DNA of 64,000 nucleotides from Bacilli bacterium (GTDB lineage Bacteria > Bacillota_I > Bacilli_A > ML615J-28 > CAG-698): positions 105,016-169,015 of the forward strand of contig JAGCUR010000016.1 of assembly GCA_017962745.1 (NCBI GenBank). The letters are read 5' to 3'. Shown here one piece after another: positions 50,847-60,800 of this stretch. A model generated the notes under the pieces. It worked only from the letters and a program-made list of their open reading frames with translations, had not been told where the DNA came from and searched no databases. Position numbers and translations under genes: made by a program. How positions within the stretch are numbered: position 1 is the first letter of the stretch; every line of letters starts with the position of its first letter.

Positions 50847-53657
50847 TTATTCAATATTCTCTGCGTTATTGCAGCCACTGCCATCCTGCTTATAGTTAGA
50901 GCATCCAAACAAGTATCCGCTTTTATCTTTTCTTGGCTTAACATACATTACGCCGCCACACTTAGGGCATAAGTGGATGCTTTTCTTACCGCTCTTTAAG
51001 TTATTAGTCATATAGTCACATACCTCAGGTTCATTAGTGCATATGTATAGTCTTAAGCCATATGCTTCATTCTTTTGAACCTGGAGTGGGTATCCACAAA
51101 CAGGACATTTAGTTCTATTCTTTGTTAATAATGTAACTTCTTTTTTAAGTGGAAAATCTTTATCTTGAAGATTAACTTTATCACTATAGTCATTCAACAA
51201 CTCTAAAACAAATATAGATGGGTTGTTATCTGGTGCTAGAATAAATACTCGATTCTTTGTTCTAGTTAAAGCAACATAGAAAAGTCTTCGCTCTTCGCTG
51301 AAATCATAACTTTCATCTTTTGTTCGAACAAAATTAAATATTGGATCATCTTCTATTTGTGATGGAAATCCATATTTTCCATTCAGCGCATTAATCAATA
51401 TGACATTATCATAAGTTAAGCCTTTTGTTTTATGAGCCGTCATAAATGTTAGTTTAACATCAGGATATTTTACTGATTTGATGACATCATTTTTAATTAT
51501 TTCATCATTAGAGTAGAATAAACCGGTTTTAAGCAAATGATTACCATCGAAATTATATCTTCCGATTATTAATATATTCTTACTCTTTTCATCTATCTTT
51601 TGAATTAGGCCGATTACTTTTTCTAATAATCTAGCTTTATTCATGTCAGCACCTTCATTAACTTTTGATTTGTAACTGCCATCATACGAATAAATAGTAA
51701 TAGGTTTATCAATATGTTTGTTAGATATTAATTGTTTCTTTATTTGACTATCATTCTTTTGAACAAAGCCACCAGCAATATCAATTACTTCTTGGGCATT
51801 TCGATATGTCTTCGTGATTTTAAGCACTGATGCATATCCCATTTCCTTCTCAAATTTAGTAAATAAATTAACTTCACTTCCTGCATAACCATAGATTGCT
51901 TGCCAATCATCGCCAACAACGCTTATTTTAGCGTTTGTGGCATTCTTTATTTCATTTACCAAATTAAGTCTTGCTCTAGATATATCTTGATATTCATCAA
52001 TCAAAATATATTTAAAATTGATCTTATCTTTAACAGCATCAACTTCCTTTAATAATCTAGCTGACTCATTGATCATATCTTCAAAATCCACAAGCTTTTT
52101 GTCTTTTAGATAAAGTTGATAAGCTAAATATACTTTTTCCATTATGGTTAAGAACAATATATTTCTTGGATTATTTGTTTTTCTTTTTAAAACATCAAAA
52201 TCGCCATCATTATAATTTTTAGTTTTAAATAGACTGATAAATCTTGAAGCTATATTACAGAATTTATAAATATATTTATTATCCTTGTTCCTTGTGATTG
52301 CATCATAAATCTCTTGATCATCTTTTTTAACAAGCATAAAACCTTTGTTTTCTAATTCTTCTTTTAAATGATCAAGTAATGGCCTTCCATCATTATATTT
52401 AGAAAAAGTAGTGATTAACTTTGTACCATGTATTTGATGGTGGTTAATCTTATACTTCATATTAACAATATATCTATCAAGCTCTTCTTTTGTATAACGA
52501 GTATTTCTACCATCTTCTGTGATACCAAAATGCTCAATGTAGCACTCGTTATCACCCTGCTTAATATAAAAGTCTGGTGTATAAATCTTATTTGCGTTTG
52601 GAATTGGATACTTATATGGCTTTTCATATTCGTATTCAACGTTATTCAAGAACAAGAAGTTTGCAATTTGTACTTCTTCGCTACTTCTCAGCACTTCATT
52701 TTGAATAGTCTTGTTTGTTTTTTGACCTTCTAGAATAAACTCTTGAATATTACTCTTAAGTGTTGAATAGTCGCTAGTTTCAATTAACGTAAAGTGGTCT
52801 TCTAACGATATGTTTTTAGTTACATCTTCTGTTAAGTCAAGATAATATGCAAATAGCATGATTAGCTCACTGAGTAACTCTTTATCAGTGCTAACTAGTT
52901 TATTAATGTAATCTTTAATGAAATAAAAGTTTTCGCTGCAAATACCAGTATCTGCATAATTGACATCTTTTTTAACTATCGCTCTTCCGCATGAATGGAA
53001 TGTTGAAATAGGCACATCATATCCTAATTTGTCTTGAATCTTATCTTTCAACTCATTTACTGCTTTATTCGTGAAGGCAATTATTAAAATATCCTTTGGA
53101 TCAATGTTTCTTTTGTCAATCAAATATTTAACTTTGGCAGCTAGCGTAGTTGTTTTGCCTGCACCTGCACCAGCGATAATCAAAGAATAATCTTCATCAT
53201 CCAAGCATACACATCGTTGTTCATCATCTAATAGAACATTTGCATCCACATCTTTTAAAATATTATCAAAATATTCTTTATCACTTTTTAAATGTTTTTC
53301 TATAAAACTATCATTGTGTTTCTTTATTAGCGAATAGTTGGCTGTTATATCCTTATATTTATTAAGGAAATCATCTACTAATTCTTTATCGATTTTGTTA
53401 TCTTTACAGTATTTTGCGATACTATTCGTAGAAATCAAAACGTTAATCTTCTCAAACGAATCCTTGTAATCTTCTTTTATTTCTTGAAGATCACTCCTTG
53501 AGATGAACTTATCTTGAGATAAAAGATCATTATACAGGCGTGCGAAAGAATGTAAAGCTGTCGCTAGATCATCATTTTCATTGTGAACACTTTGATCAGT
53601 TGTAACTTTACTATTATTATCTTTATTTCTCTTAAACAATTTATCGAATAATCCCAT
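50847..53657 (-). CDS. UvrD/Rep-type superfamily 1 DNA helicase (helicase IV-like) with C-terminal zinc ribbons
   Basis: A 936-residue protein. A coiled N-terminal extension is followed by Walker A GAGAGKTTTLAAK and motif Ia (IIAFTNKAVNEL). A region of about 150 residues with FYIKQGDNECYIEHFG lies next; it resembles a nuclease-like insertion as in HelD/helicase IV. Walker B follows as LIDEYQDIS, then DDWQAIYGYAGS, LTFMTAHKTKGLTYDNVI and LFYVALTRTK. The C-terminus has two topoisomerase-type zinc ribbons, CPVCGYPL...CTNEPEVC and CPKCGG...CSNY...C. It unwinds DNA 3'-5' in repair. It is a stand-alone gene; a foreign or defence role is possible but not required. Confidence 0.88.
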   Translation of the reverse strand: MGLFDKLFKRNKDNNSKVTTDQSVHNENDDLATALHSFARLYNDLLSQDKFISRSDLQEIKEDYKDSFEKINVLISTNSIAKYCKDNKIDKELVDDFLNKYKDITANYSLIKKHNDSFIEKHLKSDKEYFDNILKDVDANVLLDDEQRCVCLDDEDYSLIIAGAGAGKTTTLAAKVKYLIDKRNIDPKDILIIAFTNKAVNELKDKIQDKLGYDVPISTFHSCGRAIVKKDVNYADTGICSENFYFIKDYINKLVSTDKELLSELIMLFAYYLDLTEDVTKNISLEDHFTLIETSDYSTLKSNIQEFILEGQKTNKTIQNEVLRSSEEVQIANFLFLNNVEYEYEKPYKYPIPNANKIYTPDFYIKQGDNECYIEHFGITEDGRNTRYTKEELDRYIVNMKYKINHHQIHGTKLITTFSKYNDGRPLLDHLKEELENKGFMLVKKDDQEIYDAITRNKDNKYIYKFCNIASRFISLFKTKNYNDGDFDVLKRKTNNPRNILFLTIMEKVYLAYQLYLKDKKLVDFEDMINESARLLKEVDAVKDKINFKYILIDEYQDISRARLNLVNEIKNATNAKISVVGDDWQAIYGYAGSEVNLFTKFEKEMGYASVLKITKTYRNAQEVIDIAGGFVQKNDSQIKKQLISNKHIDKPITIYSYDGSYKSKVNEGADMNKARLLEKVIGLIQKIDEKSKNILIIGRYNFDGNHLLKTGLFYSNDEIIKNDVIKSVKYPDVKLTFMTAHKTKGLTYDNVILINALNGKYGFPSQIEDDPIFNFVRTKDESYDFSEERRLFYVALTRTKNRVFILAPDNNPSIFVLELLNDYSDKVNLQDKDFPLKKEVTLLTKNRTKCPVCGYPLQVQKNEAYGLRLYICTNEPEVCDYMTNNLKSGKKSIHLCPKCGGVMYVKPRKDKSGYLFGCSNYKQDGSGCNNAENIE

Positions 53658-53918
53658 AAAGATATCCCTTCGTCTTTTTATAAAATTCTTAAAAATATGA
53701 TAGCTAATGACTGATTTTCACTAACATTTTACAATAAATTGCTGATTATATCAACAAACCTAACGAATGTGCAAAAAGCTCACTATCATTTTAGAATCAG
53801 TTTATGACTTTATTAAGTAAAATAATGATTTAATTATTCTTTTCATAAATACGCCATAAATTATTTAATACATTAAAATCACTTCATTAAAACATAGTAA
53901 TAAAGATAATCATATAAT
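53658..53918. other. Gene-free interval upstream of the helicase
   Basis: AT-rich; no ORF, tRNA or strong hairpin seen. It should hold the helicase promoter, but no confident pair of hexamers was found. Confidence 0.4.
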
Positions 53919-53946
53919 AAAAAAACAGCTGACATTAATCAGCTGT
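53919..53946 (-). terminator. Terminator of tRNA-Cys
   Basis: ACAGCTGA/TCAGCTGT with a 6-nt loop and 7 T on the minus strand. Confidence 0.85.
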
Positions 53947-53957
53947 AATAATCTCAC

Positions 53958-54031
53958 TGGAGGCTCCAGTCGGATTTGAACCAACGATCAGGGTGTTGCA
54001 GACCCACGCCTTACCACTTGGCTATAGAGCC
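53958..54031 (-). tRNA. tRNA-Cys (GCA)
   Basis: The acceptor stem GGCTCTA pairs with TGGAGCC. The discriminator is U73, the hallmark of tRNA-Cys, and CCA is encoded. The anticodon loop is CTGCAAC with anticodon GCA, and the T arm contains GGTTCAAATCC. The promoter is at 54045-54073. Confidence 0.93.
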
Positions 54032-54044
54032 ATCCTACCCAAAC

Positions 54045-54073
54045 ATTATAGCAAATCTAAATAATCTTTTCAA
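54045..54073 (-). promoter_or_regulatory. tRNA-Cys promoter
   Basis: Minus-strand TTGAAA (54068-54073), 17 nt, TATAAT (54045-54050). Confidence 0.75.
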
Positions 54074-54083
54074 CTCTTTTATA

Positions 54084-54830
54084 TTATTTTAGGCATTCAT
54101 TTACTTGGTAAATGTAACTTTTGCCATCTTTTCCCACTCTATTTACAATATCTAAATAGGTTAAAACATTTAGAGCAATTTGAGCATCACTCTTTGTAAT
54201 TTTTGCTAACTTGGCATAATCTTTACTAGTAAAATGACTAGGAAGGTCTCCAGGTATAAATAATCTATAATCGCATAAATTATAAATATCTACTTCATTA
54301 AATAAATCGAGTGGGTATTTATTTAGTTTTGAGGAACCTTTTTTTAAGTCTTTTGAATAACCATCAAGAATTCTAGTTTCTTCTAAATCGATTAATAGTA
54401 TTTTTAAGTGAAGTCTAGGATTATTTAAATATGCTTTAATCTTATATAACTCTTTAAATATATGATTAATATTACCAGTATGTTTTGATAAGTTCTTCTG
54501 TTCTACAAGTCCAGTATCTTTATTAATCCATAAGATCCACTTCTTATGGTCAATTGGATAAACAATGGTAACATCATACTTTTCTAAAAACGCATCAAGC
54601 TTTGCTCTTAATTTATCAAATGACCTCGTTTGGACTTCATATATATGATTTTCTTTTTTAATATCCGCATAAAAACTACCAACTTTAACTTCGTGGTAGT
54701 TTTTATCTTGTTCTAAATAATGTTTAATGATCGAATGAACATTTTTCTCGGCTAACATACCGATAATCTTTCGTTCTTTGTATTCATTAAATATTTTCTC
54801 ACTGACACTTAAAAATAATTCTTTATCCAT
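54084..54830 (-). CDS. Conserved Firmicute protein of unknown function, nuclease-like core plus winged helix
   Basis: The start at 54830 gives 248 residues; the longer frame enters the giant gene and is rejected. The core GMLAEKNVHSIIKHYLEQDK, HEVKVGSFYADI and IYEVQTRSFDKLRAKLDAF has the spacing E-x(n)-HE-K-x-G-x-x-x-D...E-x-Q of a PD-(D/E)XK-like nuclease fold. It resembles a widespread uncharacterised Firmicute protein (pattern EIQTRGF..LR.KL..FL...TVVYPI; here VTIVYPIDHKKWILWI). The C-terminus (SKDYAKLAKITKSDAQIALN) reads as a winged helix. Catalytic activity is not shown. Confidence 0.6.
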   Translation of the reverse strand: MDKELFLSVSEKIFNEYKERKIIGMLAEKNVHSIIKHYLEQDKNYHEVKVGSFYADIKKENHIYEVQTRSFDKLRAKLDAFLEKYDVTIVYPIDHKKWILWINKDTGLVEQKNLSKHTGNINHIFKELYKIKAYLNNPRLHLKILLIDLEETRILDGYSKDLKKGSSKLNKYPLDLFNEVDIYNLCDYRLFIPGDLPSHFTSKDYAKLAKITKSDAQIALNVLTYLDIVNRVGKDGKSYIYQVNECLK

Positions 54831-54850
54831 ATCTAGATTATAACATATAA

Positions 54851-54888
54851 AAAAAGGAATACACAAATAGTTGCCTATTCGTGTATTC
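54851..54888 (-). terminator. Terminator of the giant repeat protein gene
   Basis: 14-bp arms GAATACACAAATAG/CTATTCGTGTATTC (one mismatch) with loop TTGC, then 7 T on the minus strand. Confidence 0.85.
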
Positions 54889-54897
54889 ACTATTTTT

Positions 54898-57800
54898 TTA
54901 TCCATTAACACTACCAATGTTATTAACAATAGTATCAATGTTAGTCTTAAGCGTAGCTGATGCGCTAGCTTTAGTAACCGGTTCATCATAATCTGCTTGA
55001 ACAAGAGCAACTGTAGCCCATGAGTCAATTGGATGACCATTATACAAGCCAATTGCATAAGCAGCAGTGTATGGTGTCTCAAAGATACCATTGAATGTCT
55101 TTTGGATAGATCCTCTAAATGTTCTAGAAATGACGAATGCATCGGCAAGTTTTGCTCTATTTACGCTAGCTAAAGCAGTTGCAATTTGTGATGCAGAACC
55201 ACCGAATGTAGAGTAATTCAAGCCAGCTGCGTTCATTTCGTATAGAGATTCTAGAATAGTTTGTAGGTCGTATTCGAATCTGTCATCTTCCCTATATGTA
55301 GTAGTGTAGATGTGTTCGTACCATACATAACCACCATAAGGCTCGTTAATGTAATCAGCCATGACACCTTCACCTGTTAAGATACTCTTAGCTAAGTCAA
55401 CGAATACTTGTTCGATCATCTTAGATTGTAAGAACGTATGAACATTAGTATTAGTATTAACTTTATTAGCATCTAGAGCTGGGATGAAGTCATCATTATT
55501 TAATAAGTCATCAAGTGTGAATGTCTTAGCTTCATTGAAGTCATCACCTAATAATAACTTAATAGATGCGATTAAGTTCCATAATTCTTTATGGCTAACT
55601 GTACTTCTATCTTCACTAATTAGATACCATGCATCTAAATCATTAACTAAATCAACACCAGCATTAGCAACAGTAGGTACTGTGCTTAATGCATCAACTG
55701 ACATGAAGTTAACTCTTAGAGTATCAGATATTACATATGATGATAATAATACTGTACGAGCAGCTTCATCAGTCAAGTTAGCATAAACTGTATTGATGTC
55801 TAAGTTGAATGAATCTAAGTTACTCTTTTGTTCATCAGTTAATAAGCTACCAACTGAATTCAAGAAGTAAATGATTTCACCAGTATCTACATCCCACCAA
55901 GCAGTTCTATCTTCAAGACTCTTAAGTTCTACATGAGTACTATTTGGAATACTTAATGCTGCAACACCTTCAAGTCTAGTGATAATTGTTTCACTGATGA
56001 TTCTAGAAGATACAATATTTCTTTGACACAATGGATCAAATAACTTAGCGTAATCTAAAGCACCGATAGCGCTAAATTCTTTTTCACGATCTTCATCTTT
56101 CAATAAATCACCAACGCTAGTTAATAAGCAATCAAGTTCACCTTGAGCAGTTAAGTTAGCAGTAATGATATGCGTTGAATCATTATAAGTATCATTATAT
56201 GTATTAACCCATGTAATGAAGTTAGGCGATAATTCTACAGCATAATTCTTTGGTAACTTAAGCGTACCAGTAGATGAAGCTTCAATGATCTTTGTCTTAA
56301 TAGTTTCCGCAATTACTTTCGAATGAAGAATAATTGTCTTACCATCAATGATGCTACCCATCTTAATGCTTACGGCTATATTATTAAGTTTAGTAGATTC
56401 AGTTGGGTGAAGTACTTCATCAATTGCTGCAAGTAAGTAATTTAGTTCACCATATGCAGTTGCATATTCACCATCATATGTGTTCTTCCAACCAGTTAAG
56501 TTAGTTGTACTTAAGCCTTGATCAGTTGGTACATATACACCAGTTTCAGGAGCACATACTTTAACTCTGATTGTATCAGCTAATACTAATGATTTTAAGA
56601 TTTCTACTCTATTATCAATAATATGTTTTAGTGAAATTGTATCTACATTCATGCCATCAACTTTTGTATCATCAGTTGGTGCAAACATAATATCGATAGC
56701 AGCAAGTAATCTAGACATTTCACCATGAGCTGTTACTTCTTCATCTTCATTGTAAGTATTCTTCCAACCAGTTAAGTTAGTAGCAGATACACCATCACCT
56801 GTAGGGATTGATACACCACTAATACCATTAAGTTTAACTCTAATTGTATCAGCTAAAACTAATGATAATAAGATTTGATCACGGTTAGTGATTAACTTCT
56901 TAACTTTAATATCGTTAGTATTTACTGAGTTTAGTGTAGTATCTTCATCTACATCTAATGCAAGCTCAATAGCGCCTAAGATGTATGAAATTTCACCGTG
57001 TGATGCAAGTGTCTCATCATCATTATAAATATTCTTCCAACCAGTTAAGTCATCAGTCCCTAATCCTTCACCTTCAGGAATGTTAATTCCTTCAACTGCA
57101 AGTAACTTAGTCTTAATAGTGTTAGTAATAACAACACTTCTTAAGATGTTATCACGGTTAGTAGTGATACGTTGTAACTTGATTGTAGAGACATTTAGAG
57201 TGTCGATTGATGTATCATCTTCTAAATCTAAGATGTAGTCAACGCTCTTAAGTAGCGAATCAATCTCACCATGAGTATTAACTGTCTCATCCGCATTATA
57301 AATGTTCTTCCAACCCGTTAAGTTAGTTTCGCTTAAACCTTCATTAGCTGGAGCTGTAATACCAGTTGATGGAGCAAGTAACTTAGTCTTAATTGTATTT
57401 GTTAATACAACGCTGCGTAATGCTTCATCAGTATGTGAAATTAAAGCTTTTAATCTAATGCTATTAGTATTGATAGATGAAATTGTTGTGTTTTCATCAA
57501 CCGCAATTATAAAGTTAAGTGAGTAAAGAAGTTTAGATATTTCACCATATGTATTTACATCACCATTAGCTTTATAAGTATTCTTCCAACCAGTTAAGTC
57601 AGTTTCACTTAATCCTTCATCAGCTGGGATTTCAATATCATTAATTTCTAATAACTTAATCTTAATTGTTCCGCAAATAACTTTAGATTTTAGAATTTCA
57701 TCGCGGTAATCGATAACTTTCTTTAATTTAATATTATCAGTATTGATATTATTAATTGTTGTATCGTTATTAACATCTAATACTATGCCAACTGATGCTA

Positions 57801-60800
57801 GTAAGTAAGAAAGTTCAGCACGACTAGTTAACTCGTCACTATCATTATAAGTATTCTTCCAGCCAGCAAGTCCAGTAGTACTTAATCCTTCATTATTAGG
57901 TACTTCAATACCTTCTACTGCTAATAGTTTAGTTCTAATAGTTTCTGATATTACAAGTGATTTTAAGATATCATCTTTATTATCGATTACATTCTTTAAT
58001 TTAATTGAATTAGTATCAATATTATTGATTGTAGTTTCTTCAGTAACATTTAATACTTTGCCAACAGCGCCAATTAAGTGAGCAAGCTCAGCACGAGCGG
58101 CAACGGTATCATCATCATTATAAGTGCTCTTCCAGCCATCTAAGTTAGTAGAACTTAAATCTTCTCCTGATGGAATATTGATGCCATCAACTTCTAGTAA
58201 TTTCTTTCTAATAGTTTCTGAAATTACTAGTGAAGTTAAGATTTCATCTCTATAATCAACGATTGGTTTTAACTTAATAGAATCAGTAGAAATACTATTA
58301 ATTGTTGTTTCATCGTTAACATTTAATACTTTTCCAACTGCACCAAGTAGATGAGCAAGCTCTGCTCTGCTTTCTAGAGTGCCATCGTCGGTATAAGTAC
58401 TCTTCCAACCAGTTAAATCAGTACTACTTAATTCTTCACCAGTAGGGATATTAATACCTTCTACTTCAAGTAATTTAACTCTAATAGTTTCTGATATTAC
58501 TAATGATTTTAAGATTTCATCTTTATTATCGATAACTGGTTTAAGTTTAATTGAATCAGTATTGATTGTATCAATAGTAGTCTCATCGTTAACATTTAAT
58601 ACGATACCAACAGCACCAAGCAAGTAAGCTAATTCTGCTCTCTTATTAACAGTACCATTAGCATTATATGTAGATTTCCAACCTGCTAAGCTATCAGAAC
58701 TTAAAGATTCGTTTGCTGGGACGTTAATTCCATCTACTTCTAATAATTTCTTTCTAATAGTTTCTGAAATTACTAATGATTTTAGAATATCATCTCTATT
58801 ATCGATAACTGGTTTTAACTTAATTGAAGTTGTAGAGATGTTGTTAATTGTTGTATCATCGTTAACATTTAAGACGATATCCACAGCTACAAGCAATGCA
58901 TTTAACTCAGCGCGAGTAGCAACTGTTCCATTATCATTATAAGTATTCTTCCAACCAGTTAAATCAGTTGTACTTAAACCTTCACCAGTAGGGATATCAA
59001 TACCTTCAACTTCTAATAATTTCTTTCTGATAGTTTCAGATATAACTTTAGATTTTAAGATTGTATCACGATTAGTGATAACATTCTTAAGTTTAATTGA
59101 ATTAGTATCAATATTATTAACTGTTGTTTCATCAGTTACATTTAAAACGATATTAACAGCATCAAGTAAAGCAGATAATTCGCGAGCAGTAGCAACTGTT
59201 CCATCCGCATTATAACTATTCTTCCAACCAGCTAGATCAGTTTCACTTAATCCTTCGTTTGCTGGAACATCGATACCATCTACTTCCATTAGTTTTACTC
59301 TAATAGTTTCAGAGATTACTAATGATTTAAGAATATCGTTTTTATGACCGATAATGCTATTTAATTTAATTGCATCTGTAGAGATGTTATTAATTTGAGT
59401 ATCTTCATCAATGTTAATTACATATCCTACTGCATTTAATAAAGCAGAAAGTTCAGCACGTGTAGCTACAGTTCCGTCATTATTATAAGTATTCTTCCAA
59501 CCAGTTAAGTTATCAGTACTTAATTCTTCGTTAGCAGGAATACTAATTCCTTCTACTTCTAATAATTTAACTCTAATAGTTTCTGAAATTACTAATGATT
59601 TTAGAATTTCATCGCTATTATCAATTACTGATTTAATCTTTAATGAATCTGTAGAAATGCCATCAATTGTTGTTTCATCACTAATATTTAAAACATAACT
59701 AATCGCATTAAGAATATATGATAATTCACCATGACTTAATACATTACCTGCTTCATCATAAGTATTCTTCCAACCAGTTAAATCAGTACTGCTTAATTCT
59801 TCACCAGTAGGGATATTAATACCATCGATATCAAGTAATTTAGATCTAATTGTTTCTGAAATTACTTTAGATCTTAGAATCGCATCGCGATTATCAATAA
59901 TTGATTTAAGTTTTAAGTTATCCGCAGAAATATTGTTAATTGATGTTTCATCAGTTATCGTTAGTACCTTAGTAATCGCATCTAACATAATTGATAATTC
60001 ACCATGAGTGGCAACAGTTCCATCAGGATTATAAGTATTTTTCCAACCAGTTAAGTCAGTAACACCTAATCCTTCGTTAGCTGGAACATTGATACTATCA
60101 ATCTTAACAATATTTTGTTTAACTGTTTCACAAATGATTAAAGATTTAAGAATTGAATCTTTAGAATCAATGATTTGTTTTAGCTTTAAGTTATCCGCAC
60201 TAACGTTTCCGCCGTTGAAGATTGCTTTAATTGCTTTTAAGATGTTAGCAGATTCATATGCTTCATCCCATTTATCATGATCGATTTTACCTTCACCATC
60301 TTTTAATTCTGATGGGATATAAATAAATGCATCATCTTGTTTAGACAAATCTTCAATTGCGCTAATTAAAGCATCATTGATTACAACTGAAGCTGTAATG
60401 TTTTCAATATCGCTATCATCTACTTTTGATAATGCACTAGTTAGAGCATCGGTATTAGAGAAATCTAATCCTTCATCACCAAGTTTAGATGTAATTGATA
60501 AAATAGCGATAAAGATTTTACGAAGTTCACCTTCGTTATATCCATATACTTCAATTTCAGTATCTTCTTTTAATTCAAAGTAAACTGGTTCGTGACTTTC
60601 GTTTTCGCCTACTTTGATCGTAGATAAGTCGATACTTAAAGGAGCGACTTCATTAATTCTAACTGAATAAATTAGTTCACCATCCGCATATACATTAATC
60701 TTATTAACTTTATTTTCATTATCTAGACTAATATGAGCTGGATTAATATTTAGGGTAGTTCCGCTAATTGTATATGCTTCTACACCCATACCGCGGACAT

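Noticed and set aside
54831..55148. N-terminal extension of the 248-residue protein into the giant gene
   Set aside because: It would overlap 250 bp of the giant gene in another frame and include its terminator; the ATG at 54830 is the reasonable start.
56380..60200. Regular 273-bp repeats suggesting a CRISPR or satellite array
   Set aside because: The period is a multiple of three, the frame is open throughout and the units align as protein; there is no short-repeat/spacer pattern and no cas gene.
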